Assembly (NCBI GenBank): GCA_024684815.1
Contig: JAIKWL010000085.1
Location: forward strand, 1-64,000
DNA length: 64,000 nt
DNA from: Saccharofermentans sp.
GTDB lineage: Bacteria > Bacillota > Clostridia > Saccharofermentanales > Saccharofermentanaceae
Reading direction: 5' to 3'
Positions 1 to 7,993 of the stretch are shown here, one piece after another; the stretch's first letter is position 1, and each line of letters begins with the position of its first letter. The position numbers were made by a program, and so were the translations under genes. A model generated the notes under the pieces. That model worked only from the letters and a program-made list of their open reading frames with translations. It was not told where the DNA came from and searched no databases.

Positions 1-21
1 GATATAAGGATTCAAAGAGGC

Positions 22-39
22 CGCACACTTGAGTGTGCG
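22..39. other. GC-rich inverted repeat
   Basis: Seven-base perfect inverted repeat, CGCACAC (22-28) and GTGTGCG (33-39), around a TTGA loop. It may be the end of a terminator of a gene outside the window, but there is no T-tract after it on the plus strand and only a weak one on the minus strand, so its role is open. Confidence 0.3.
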
Positions 40-65
40 TGTCAACCCCTAACTGCAAAAATCAC

Positions 66-107
66 TCAAAAAAAAGACCCCCATACCTTTGAGGTATGAG
101 GATCTTT
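66..107 (-). terminator. Rho-independent terminator of the 162-593 gene
   Basis: Stem 73-87 / 93-107 (core CATACC / GGTATG, with a few mismatches below it) and loop TTTGA. Read on the minus strand the stem is followed by a run of T (the A-run at 68-75), which is the terminator geometry for the minus-strand membrane-protein gene ending at 162. Confidence 0.7.
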
Positions 108-161
108 GAAAAGGATGTCTTAACTTAATGACATTGCTCAAAGCAAAATGAGACGGCCCCT

Positions 162-593
162 TTAATTTACCTTTTTCCGGGTCTGCTTTAGATCGATAAT
201 AAATGCAGCCAATGACAGTGCAACCGGAACTGCAAACAGCATAAGAAGCCCGAGCATCCTGAGCGCCATGTCGACCCAGTCGTCGTCAAGACAGCTGGCT
301 GCACCGAAAAGGGATACTACTTCAAAACAAAGGTCTAATATCCAAAGTGTTATAGCAGTAACAAATGAGAATAACTGCTTTTTGAATTTCAGAAAAGCGA
401 TAATTGCAATCTGTGCAAGCATCGGGAGAACGGTTATCAGTATGCTTGCAGGTATCCAGATGATATCAACAGAAGACGAATTAACACCGCCCAACCGTCC
501 CTGTTCATTGTAGTAGTTCAGTTTGACCACGCAAAAGAACACGATCAGGATCGCATTTAAAACTATTGTTATTATGTTTAATGTTTTTCTCAT
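162..593 (-). CDS. small four-helix membrane protein, unknown function
   Basis: 143 residues, almost entirely hydrophobic. Segments that look membrane-spanning lie at about residues 5-25, 45-68, 78-98 and 110-135, with a basic C-terminus (KQTRKKVN). No catalytic or binding motif is visible and I do not recognise the family. The ATG at 593 is preceded by AGAAAGG at good distance. It lies downstream of and co-directional with the NlpC/P60 lipoprotein gene (33-base gap), so the two are probably one transcript ending at the hairpin at 66-107. Function cannot be inferred beyond an integral membrane protein. Confidence 0.75.
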   Translation of the reverse strand: MRKTLNIITIVLNAILIVFFCVVKLNYYNEQGRLGGVNSSSVDIIWIPASILITVLPMLAQIAIIAFLKFKKQLFSFVTAITLWILDLCFEVVSLFGAASCLDDDWVDMALRMLGLLMLFAVPVALSLAAFIIDLKQTRKKVN

Positions 594-626
594 CTTTGAT
601 CCTTTCTAAGATCAAGACTGCAGGAT

Positions 627-2204
627 TTAATCCGGCTTTACGCTCACTGCGTATTTAACGATATCGAGCCATGTCATAAGACCTCTGTTCCTGACATAGA
701 GGCTGTTTAAAATAACACTTCTCGGGTGAAGCTTGTCAGTATTTCCCGGAGAAGGAGCGACGAGTGTTCCGACTGCGCTGATGACATATGGAATGTCATC
801 AGAAGTGCCGATGTATATCATGATATGACCTGAGAAGGACAGAAGGCTTCCCGGTGTGAGTGAAGTGATCACATCGAGCTTTTCGGAAGAGGACATATCG
901 GTCATGTCAGTCGTGCAGACTCCCTTGACACTTGACTGACCGACTCTTGGCATGAGTATTCCGAAGCATCTGTATATCTCGCGTACGATTCCTGTGCAGT
1001 CATTTGCTCGGAGATCCCCGCCCCAGCCGTACCGGTCGCCTAAAAGTTTGAATGCCTGGCGGACGATGTTTGCCGGTGTATAGGGAAGAAAACCGGCAGA
1101 GACGTCATCAGACACCGGGATCAGCACATATTCATCGGTAATGTATCCGGCCGAACCTCTTGTAGGGATCTTTACGATGTAGTCACAGTAAGTTGTGCGC
1201 TGGTTTATCTCAGAAGGTGCTTCAGAAGCCGGCACAAGCTCCATGTAAGTGCCCATCGGCAGGACGAGGTCTCTGGTCGATTCGAGATGCGGATCGTCGC
1301 CTAAGCGTATCTCACGGGCTGTGACGACCAGCCACTGCGAAGCATTCTGTCTGGCAAGCCAGTCTTCTTTATCTTTGCACAGAGCGACAGCATCTTTTCT
1401 GACCCATGCCGAGAAGCTGTCGAAAACAACATAAAGGTACTCTCCGTCCGTACTTTCGTGGAGTACCATCACCGGCATGAAAGGCATGCATTCGGAATAA
1501 AGATTGAAATCAAAATACTGATCTGATGAACCGTCGAAAACCCTGTCTTCAGTTGGGAAGAGACGCAATGTCATGCGCTTTACCGTATAACCGTAATGGA
1601 TCTTTATCTCATCTTCGACAGCATCCATATTCGACAGTTCGATCAGGTTATCCCAGTAAGACTTGGTTGTTCTGCTGCCGTTAAGATAGTAGCGCGAAGG
1701 ATCTGTGGGGACCGACTCGGCGTTCTCCTGAAGGAACTCTCTTAATATCGCTCCGTCGAATGTATCCCCGAACTCGTCAAATAAAGGCATTTCCGTTCCG
1801 TATTTTGTCTTTATGATGGCCCGGTTGTTGTGATTGAATTCCTCTATCTGTTCGGCATTCATAAGGATCCTGTTATCTTCCTTGCTGATCCAGTAATCCG
1901 CATTCAGCATCTCGGGAGTAACATCAGAAAAGACCTTAACGTAATCAGTGTCGATCATTGTCTCCAAAGGAGCAGTCTCATATGTGGTTTCGGCTGTCGC
2001 TTCAGTTTCCGTTGTTGATATGGTTGTCTCGGTAACTGTTGTTACCGGAGTGGTCATAACTGAAGTCTCCGTTTCTTTGGGAGCCGTAGTGGGAAGGCTG
2101 CTTTCCGCCGACTCTCCTGTGGGGATGTTACAGGCACAGAGCGCTGATATGGTTATTGCTGATGAAAGGATCAGTGATACCGTTCTTGATATTTTATTGA
2201 ACAT
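627..2204 (-). CDS. NlpC/P60-family lipoprotein (cell-wall peptidase, YkfC-like)
   Basis: 525 residues. The N-terminus is a lipoprotein signal with lipobox ALCAC (lipid-modified Cys25), followed by a Ser/Thr/Glu-rich tether to about residue 85. The middle carries an SH3b1-like segment (RLFPTEDR ... FSAWVRKDAV) and a second SH3-like segment. The C-terminal third is an NlpC/P60 peptidase: catalytic Cys403 in NDCTG and His460 in GHIMIYIG. The family cleaves gamma-D-Glu-diamino-acid bonds of peptidoglycan stem peptides, here on the outer face of the membrane; the SH3b1 plus NlpC/P60 order is that of muropeptide-recycling gamma-D-glutamyl dipeptidyl peptidases. The start at 2204 has a GGGAG site before it and an upstream TATAAT on the minus strand. 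Substrate specificity is inferred from the architecture only. Confidence 0.88.
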   Translation of the reverse strand: MFNKISRTVSLILSSAITISALCACNIPTGESAESSLPTTAPKETETSVMTTPVTTVTETTISTTETEATAETTYETAPLETMIDTDYVKVFSDVTPEMLNADYWISKEDNRILMNAEQIEEFNHNNRAIIKTKYGTEMPLFDEFGDTFDGAILREFLQENAESVPTDPSRYYLNGSRTTKSYWDNLIELSNMDAVEDEIKIHYGYTVKRMTLRLFPTEDRVFDGSSDQYFDFNLYSECMPFMPVMVLHESTDGEYLYVVFDSFSAWVRKDAVALCKDKEDWLARQNASQWLVVTAREIRLGDDPHLESTRDLVLPMGTYMELVPASEAPSEINQRTTYCDYIVKIPTRGSAGYITDEYVLIPVSDDVSAGFLPYTPANIVRQAFKLLGDRYGWGGDLRANDCTGIVREIYRCFGILMPRVGQSSVKGVCTTDMTDMSSSEKLDVITSLTPGSLLSFSGHIMIYIGTSDDIPYVISAVGTLVAPSPGNTDKLHPRSVILNSLYVRNRGLMTWLDIVKYAVSVKPD

Positions 2205-2255
2205 CTTGTGCTCCCGTTGACATAAATCTATGCCCTGATTATATCTTATTAGCGG

Positions 2256-2283
2256 TTAATCCGATTCATTTCAATGGTACAAT
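2256..2283 (+). promoter_or_regulatory. candidate promoter of the acetyltransferase genes
   Basis: TTAATC (2256-2261), 16-base spacer, TACAAT (2278-2283), 36 bases before the ATG at 2320, in the 115-base divergent interval between the NlpC/P60 lipoprotein and the acetyltransferase-nitroreductase gene. The -10 is good, the -35 weak. Confidence 0.4.
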
Positions 2284-2319
2284 ATTTGATAATAGAAATA
2301 TGCCTTAAGAGGTGCATGA

Positions 2320-3303
2320 ATGATACGTTTTATAGAAGATCCTGAAGACAGGAGAAAGATAGCAAGACAGATACTTGAGGCTCTTACAGAGTGGTTTGAA
2401 GTAACGGAGAGCAGGGAACAGTATATTAGGGAATCTGCAGACCGTCCTTTCTGGGCTGCATTTGACGGTGAGAAGCCAATTGGATTCATCTGTGTAAAAC
2501 AGACCGGCAATGCAACTGTCGAGCTTGCCGTAATGGGAGTGCTTAAAGAATATCACCGCGGCGGATACGGCCGTAAGCTTTTCGAAGCGGCCAAGGAATA
2601 TGCAGTAGTGCATGGCTATGAGTTTTTTCAGGTCAAGACTGTCAGGATGGGAATGTATGAGGATTACGACAGAACGAATGAGTTTTATATAAGCCTGGGA
2701 TTTAAGGAACTTGAAGTAATAGACGAGGTGTGGGGCGCTGAGAATCCCTGCCAGATCTATGTTATGAACCTTAAGACTGTGCTTAATACTATAGCTTCAA
2801 GACACAGTTACCGCGGAGGATATATTGCAGAACCTGTGCCGAGAAAAGACCTTGAGGCTATTGCCGCAGCAGGCATTAACGCACCCTCTGGATGTAATAA
2901 ACAGACGACAGAACTGATAATCGTTGACGATATTGAAGTGCTTAATGATCTGAAGGCACTGATAGATCCTCCTGTGGCACAGACAGCTCCCGCGATGATC
3001 GTTGTCCTTACAAAGAGGATCAACGCTTACCGTGACAAGTGCTATGCTACCCAGGATTATTCAGCTGCGATCGAAAATATGCTCCTTGCGGCTGTGGAAC
3101 TGGGTTATCAGAGCTGCTGGTATGAGGGGCATATAACAGATGACGACCGCATATGCGATAAGATTGCTTCGTTAATGGGAGTTCCGGATGATATGGATGT
3201 CGTATGTATCCTGCCTGTTGGCAAAGCAGCAGATGAGGTTCACGGACCGTCGAAAAAGCCTTTCTCCGAGAGGGTGAGCTTCAACCGCTGGGGAAGCAAA
3301 TGA
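2320..3303 (+). CDS. GNAT acetyltransferase fused to a nitroreductase-like domain
   Basis: 327 residues with two domains. Residues 1-150 are a GNAT N-acetyltransferase: beta4/alpha3 acetyl-CoA loop at VLKEYHRGGYGRKLFEAA and a C-terminal FYISLGFKE motif. Residues about 155-327 resemble FMN nitroreductases: SRHSYRGG near the start, then APSGCNKQ, the typical flavin-contacting region, and a Gly/Pro-rich end. The junction is continuous with no stop or frameshift, so this looks like a genuine fusion. RBS AGAGGTG precedes the ATG. The next gene begins one base after the stop, so the two acetyltransferases are co-translated. The acetyl acceptor and electron acceptor are unknown. Confidence 0.82.
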   Translation: MIRFIEDPEDRRKIARQILEALTEWFEVTESREQYIRESADRPFWAAFDGEKPIGFICVKQTGNATVELAVMGVLKEYHRGGYGRKLFEAAKEYAVVHGYEFFQVKTVRMGMYEDYDRTNEFYISLGFKELEVIDEVWGAENPCQIYVMNLKTVLNTIASRHSYRGGYIAEPVPRKDLEAIAAAGINAPSGCNKQTTELIIVDDIEVLNDLKALIDPPVAQTAPAMIVVLTKRINAYRDKCYATQDYSAAIENMLLAAVELGYQSCWYEGHITDDDRICDKIASLMGVPDDMDVVCILPVGKAADEVHGPSKKPFSERVSFNRWGSK

Positions 3304-3304
3304 T

Positions 3305-3736
3305 ATGGAAGTATTAAGGGCAGAAGCAGAATGGCAGCGTGCCGGAGCATATTCAGTTCGTATTCAGGGAATGAACCGGCAACACCACATATCACTCAGA
3401 GACGAGTTCGATGAGCATGACTGTGACGGTACCAGGTATATTGTTTTGCTTGATGACGGATATCCGGTTGCGACATGCCGTTTCTATGAGACTTCCGGGA
3501 CAACTGTTACTTTGGGCCGTGTAGTCGTTCTTCCCGAATACCGCGGTCAGAAACTCGGTTTCAGGGTTGTCAAAGAGGCTGAGCAGTGGATCAGTGAATT
3601 GGGTTATAAAGAGATCTTAATAGACAGCAGGATCGAAGCAGTGGGATTTTATGAGAAACTCGGTTATTCGCATATCGATGATAATGTTATCAGGAGCGGA
3701 AGCTTCGACTGTCTGAAGATGATCAAATCATTGTGA
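3305..3736 (+). CDS. GNAT-family N-acetyltransferase
   Basis: 143 residues, the usual size of a single-domain GNAT. The acetyl-CoA motif is at about residues 75-96 (LGRVVVLPEYRGQKLGFRVV) and the C-terminal FYEKLGY signature at about 118-124. The pattern is close to the ElaA/YjdJ-type branch. The start codon lies one base after the stop of the preceding fusion gene, with a GGGGAAG site inside that gene, so it is translationally coupled. A short GCAG-GAAA-CTGC hairpin followed by five T (3741-3757) lies between it and the next gene and could be a weak terminator. Substrate unknown. Confidence 0.85.
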   Translation: MEVLRAEAEWQRAGAYSVRIQGMNRQHHISLRDEFDEHDCDGTRYIVLLDDGYPVATCRFYETSGTTVTLGRVVVLPEYRGQKLGFRVVKEAEQWISELGYKEILIDSRIEAVGFYEKLGYSHIDDNVIRSGSFDCLKMIKSL

Positions 3737-3770
3737 GATTGCAGGAAACTGCTTTTTAAAGGAGAGAAGA

Positions 3771-5615
3771 ATGGATAATTTGTGGCTTTGGGACTCCTGT
3801 CTGATAGTTGGCACGATCTTCTTTGCTATCGGTATTTTTATGTTCGTGATCAACCGCGGAAAGAAAGAGATCGCATTTGTTAAGATGTCTTTATGTGAAC
3901 TTATCGCCGCATATTTTCTGATCTTTCCCGATGTATATCTTCATGACGGATCATCGACACTTCTGATGCTGCTCAAATGCTTTTTGCTTACGCTCCTTAA
4001 TGTCCTGAAGATATTCTCGGGAAACGGATACGATGAGATCGTAATAGAAGGTCATCCGACACTTAATATCGTATATATCCTTGTTCTCGGACTTGTAAAT
4101 CTATGTATTATGATCGCGCTGATCGGATTCATTCTTCAGTTTCTTGGAGATTTTATCGAGGATACTGTTTTCTACAGCAACAGGTTCTCAAAAGTATATA
4201 TTTTTTCCGGCGTAAACGAAAGGACGATAAGTATCGCAAGATCTGTTCAGGAGAACGAGAAAAATAAAGGAAAGAAGTATTCGATCATATTTGTTGATGA
4301 GAGTTCATCAGATGACAGCAAGAAGACCGTAAGGGAAATGGGCGCACATTATACGAATGAATCCTTCTGCAAAGAGATCGGCAGGTTTATCCGTAAGACA
4401 AAAGAGATCGATATATTTATCTTTGGAGATTCAGAAGAAGATAATCTTACCAAACTGGGAAAGTTCACGGCGCTTGATCTTGCAGGAGATATAGCATTTA
4501 CAAGAGTTTATGTGGAGCTGACTGATACGCCCTGGTATATTTACGGGAACTTTGTGAAGAATAACAGACTGCCCAAGGATAAAGTCACGGTAAACCTCGT
4601 CAATTCAAATGAAAGCTTTGTTCTGAATGATCTTTATGAGCATTCTGTTTTCGACAACGCCAGGCTTTCTGATAAGGAGAGCATCATAGATGTCCTGATC
4701 GCCGGTATAAGCAACAAGAGTATCGAGATGGTCAAGGCCCTTCTCGCATTGGGTCAGATGCCCGGTTATATGTTGAAGATCACTGTTCTTGATGATAAAG
4801 GAAAGAAAGATGTATTCCGCAGGATCATACCGGAGATCAAGGACAGCTGTTACGAGTTTGGAGATGCTGTTTATTCATTTGAATTCATCGATGATATTGA
4901 TCCGGATACGGATAAACTTGAAAAGATCATCACTGAGAAATGTCCTGAGTTTACTTTTGCGTTTATCGCGACGGATGATAATGTGCAGAATATAAATCTC
5001 GGTCTGCGTATCAGAACGTTAAGATCCAGACTGAATAAAGGAAATGATTACAGGATTCGTATCTGTGTTAATAATTCTGAACTGATCAGTAATTGGATCC
5101 CTGAGTTAAGAAGTAATGTTGAGCTCGTCGGGGGTATCGGAAATATCTACGATTACAGGTTCCTTACCATGTCGAAGATCGAGCAGGCATCGAAACTTAT
5201 TCATGATATCCGCCAAAACGACATGTTAAAGAAAGATCCGGAGCATGATGTTGTTTCATGGGAAGATTACAGTAATGATGAGTTTAAGAGGCATTCTGTC
5301 TATGCCAGAACGTTATCCCTTAAATACAAGATAGAAGTTATCAGACAAAAAGGTCTTGATATCGATGTGATAAAGACAGATAAGACATGGGAGACATATG
5401 AACACATGCGGTGGAACATGTACATGAGATCGCTCGGTTATGTACTGTCTGATAAGACCGGTGTTGATTACGGTTCGCTTAAAGGCAATGACAGGCTTAT
5501 CGCTCAAGTGCATAATTGTCTGATCCCTTTTGAGGATCTGCCGCAGGATGAGAAAGACAAGGATTCGATCAAGTTAACTGAAGATGTGGTCAAGGCATTT
5601 GGCAGTGTAAAATAA
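3771..5615 (+). CDS. four-TM protein with tandem TrkA-like Rossmann domains and C-terminal RyR domain
   Basis: 614 residues. Four hydrophobic helices lie at about 7-27, 37-57, 63-83 and 99-128. A cytoplasmic Rossmann-like domain follows (KVYIFSGVNERTISIA, about 140-156; the acidic FVDE end of strand 2 follows) and a second near 308-345 (IDVLIAGISNKSIEMVK). This order resembles ion-channel-associated TrkA-N/RCK proteins. The C-terminus (about 535-600) matches the ryanodine-receptor repeat pattern: EHMRWNMYMRSLGY, then VHNCLIPFEDLPQDEKDKD. The protein is probably a membrane sensor or channel regulated by a nucleotide ligand; the ligand is not known. RBS AAAGGAGAG; the next gene starts 17 bases after the stop. 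The pore helix and selectivity filter of a classical K+ channel are not obvious, so calling it a channel would be inference. Confidence 0.72.
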   Translation: MDNLWLWDSCLIVGTIFFAIGIFMFVINRGKKEIAFVKMSLCELIAAYFLIFPDVYLHDGSSTLLMLLKCFLLTLLNVLKIFSGNGYDEIVIEGHPTLNIVYILVLGLVNLCIMIALIGFILQFLGDFIEDTVFYSNRFSKVYIFSGVNERTISIARSVQENEKNKGKKYSIIFVDESSSDDSKKTVREMGAHYTNESFCKEIGRFIRKTKEIDIFIFGDSEEDNLTKLGKFTALDLAGDIAFTRVYVELTDTPWYIYGNFVKNNRLPKDKVTVNLVNSNESFVLNDLYEHSVFDNARLSDKESIIDVLIAGISNKSIEMVKALLALGQMPGYMLKITVLDDKGKKDVFRRIIPEIKDSCYEFGDAVYSFEFIDDIDPDTDKLEKIITEKCPEFTFAFIATDDNVQNINLGLRIRTLRSRLNKGNDYRIRICVNNSELISNWIPELRSNVELVGGIGNIYDYRFLTMSKIEQASKLIHDIRQNDMLKKDPEHDVVSWEDYSNDEFKRHSVYARTLSLKYKIEVIRQKGLDIDVIKTDKTWETYEHMRWNMYMRSLGYVLSDKTGVDYGSLKGNDRLIAQVHNCLIPFEDLPQDEKDKDSIKLTEDVVKAFGSVK

Positions 5616-5632
5616 TTCTTTAAGGTCGGCAT

Positions 5633-7993
5633 ATGAAGATTGAGTTTATATATTCACCCGGATTAAGAGAAACAGCCAATAAAGCCATCGACAGGGCTTT
5701 ATTGTATGACAACGCGAAAACAGACGTAAGAGAAGACGGATATGCAGTTGTTGAAGCCGGTAAGAACATTCCGTGTGATTCGACGATCGTATTTGTTACA
5801 GATGACATCGGAAGTGATGAAAAATGGAATGCTCATATCGAATCTCTTCCTGATGATAAGAAGATAATACTTGCAAGCCGCATCGTCGGTAAAGGGGTCC
5901 GGCTAAGTGAGATCATTCCCGCCAAGATACGTAAGATCAATACGGTTAAACTGCTTGATGATGATCTTGATGAACTGTGGGATGTCTTAAGTTCAGATAA
6001 GGATTATTACTCGGTCATCAGCGCTCTGTATTCTATGGTAGAAGGCTGGATGGCATCAGACAGATCCAAGGTCAAACTGATCCATAATATCCCTTTGACC
6101 GTAAAGTATAAGAAGTATCTGAAGAAGAATTCAAAAAATGAGAAACGGCCGTATTTCAAGCAGCGTATAGAAGAGATAAATGAATATCTTAATATCTCGC
6201 TTATGGAGGAAGGTATCCATATATTTAAGCGTACTTCGCACAGCCTTCCGGTCATCGCTCTGCTGATATTTGTCTCGGTTTTTATCCTTGCACAGATCTA
6301 CGGAATTCCCAAATATCTCCGTATTACCAGAAATGCGGCAGCTATCTGCGGTGACGAGTTCGATACATTGTCGTCACCTGTGCAGGTGCTTAAAGCTGTT
6401 GAGGTAATACGAAATCCTCTGATTAATGCGTCTCTTAAAGAGGAAGCATACCAGAAATACAATTATTATATGTGTGACAACTGGCCTAATACGGTTATCG
6501 CCGGGGAATACATATATGCGCAAAACGATGTGCGGATCTGTTCTGATGACAGATATTTCTATACGGCAAGCGGAAACGGATGCTGCCTTAAATGGGATAC
6601 TTATAACGGAAGCATTGTAAAGAAAGACAAGGTCTCGGATAATTCGCTTTATGTTCTGGATATCATGAACGATGAACAGAATATCATAACTGTGGATGAA
6701 GCCGGAAATGCGTTTTATCTTTCAGACGGTAAGTGGATATCTTCTGAAGGGATTATCACGGAATACGGATATGCAATAGATGTTTCCATGGCAAAAGACA
6801 GGGCTTGCGTTTTGACGCTTGATAACTCGGTTGTAATGCTTACTGTTAATGGCGGAAACATCGGTGTTGTTAACGCATTTTCGTTTGATGATGTATACGG
6901 TATAAAACAAAATGATGATCATGCATTGTTTGTTGTATCGGATAACGGGACTGACCGGATAATAAAGGTTGATGTCAATGGAGAGATAATTGATAACTAT
7001 ACCCTCGAAGATAAAATCGATAAGACCTGCAATGTTGATTTTAAGCAGGACAAAGTTTTGTTTGTAAACAGTAAGGGCAATGTCTTTATTTTCGATGCTG
7101 CCGATAACAGTATCGAAAAACTCCCGACAGTTATTACGCAGCCGATCATTATCAATTTCATTAATGATACGGCGATCTACTATTGTGACCGTAACAAAGG
7201 CAACTGTCTTTATGATTATGCTCACGGCATAGATCTGGGAAGTTTCCTTCCCGAAGCGGGATTTGTTACTTCCGCTGCCTGCGGAGGGAATACTGTTGCG
7301 GTCTTATCCAGCGGTTATATCTTTTCCGAGAATGTAGAAGATCTGATCCCTAAAGATGATATTGACCTTTCTCATGCGCTTGAAAGCTTTAACGGAACAG
7401 TGTCCGGCAGTAAAGGTTTTATCAGAAATGCCGAAATTGCTGATAAAAAATATATTTTCGCGGATATAGATGACGGCGCGGGAAATGCATTTACTTATCT
7501 GGTTGACGGCGGACATTATTATCTTTACACAAGTCCTAAGCAGCGCGCTGAATCACCCAGAGCAGATGAACTTCAATTCCTGTACAGCCAGCCATCGGCA
7601 GTAGTATTTACGGGAGCTCCGACGGTAGTAGGTGTGCTTGAAAACGGAGAGACCATGGTTATCGGCGCATCAGACGGAAGTTTTTGTGAGATGATCACTT
7701 CAGGTGACAACATAGTTAATGTCACCAAAATGCAGATACCTTCAGGTTCGCCTGTCGTCTGTGTGTATCTGATGGATAACGATTGCTTCTATATTGAGGA
7801 TTCTGACGGACTTTTCTGGAAGGCACGATATGGAAGCATTGCCGTAAATTCATATGAGGGTATGTATACCGAGATCAGAAACAAACTGCATTATGCAATG
7901 TATGATGATATCAAGGATAGCGTTTCTGACTACGTTCTTAAGTCGGTGGGAGTGGAATATGTTCCCGGACACGACGGAAAGATGTGGGAATAA
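5633..7993 (+). CDS. TIR-like / single-TM / beta-propeller membrane receptor (degenerate TIR)
   Basis: 786 residues. Residues 1-115 have the alpha/beta rhythm of a TIR fold (MKIEFIYSP ... STIVFVTDD ... KKIILASRIVG) but lack the conserved Glu-containing segment, so it is probably catalytically inert. A basic linker (KYKKYLKKNSKNEKR) leads to one transmembrane helix at about 207-226; the positive-inside rule puts the N-terminus in the cytoplasm and the rest outside. Residues 280-786 are beta-rich with WD40/propeller-like repeating strands (for example YTASGNGCCLKWDT, NIITVDEAGNAFYL). It shares its architecture with the next gene, which it overlaps by one base (TAATG), so they look like tandem paralogues. 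Extracellular ligand unknown. The propeller assignment rests on strand pattern, not on a database match. Confidence 0.68.
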   Translation: MKIEFIYSPGLRETANKAIDRALLYDNAKTDVREDGYAVVEAGKNIPCDSTIVFVTDDIGSDEKWNAHIESLPDDKKIILASRIVGKGVRLSEIIPAKIRKINTVKLLDDDLDELWDVLSSDKDYYSVISALYSMVEGWMASDRSKVKLIHNIPLTVKYKKYLKKNSKNEKRPYFKQRIEEINEYLNISLMEEGIHIFKRTSHSLPVIALLIFVSVFILAQIYGIPKYLRITRNAAAICGDEFDTLSSPVQVLKAVEVIRNPLINASLKEEAYQKYNYYMCDNWPNTVIAGEYIYAQNDVRICSDDRYFYTASGNGCCLKWDTYNGSIVKKDKVSDNSLYVLDIMNDEQNIITVDEAGNAFYLSDGKWISSEGIITEYGYAIDVSMAKDRACVLTLDNSVVMLTVNGGNIGVVNAFSFDDVYGIKQNDDHALFVVSDNGTDRIIKVDVNGEIIDNYTLEDKIDKTCNVDFKQDKVLFVNSKGNVFIFDAADNSIEKLPTVITQPIIINFINDTAIYYCDRNKGNCLYDYAHGIDLGSFLPEAGFVTSAACGGNTVAVLSSGYIFSENVEDLIPKDDIDLSHALESFNGTVSGSKGFIRNAEIADKKYIFADIDDGAGNAFTYLVDGGHYYLYTSPKQRAESPRADELQFLYSQPSAVVFTGAPTVVGVLENGETMVIGASDGSFCEMITSGDNIVNVTKMQIPSGSPVVCVYLMDNDCFYIEDSDGLFWKARYGSIAVNSYEGMYTEIRNKLHYAMYDDIKDSVSDYVLKSVGVEYVPGHDGKMWE

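Noticed and set aside
6722..7225. Minus-strand open frame of 167 codons
   Set aside because: Lies wholly within the TIR-like propeller gene, with no ribosome site or protein-like motif.
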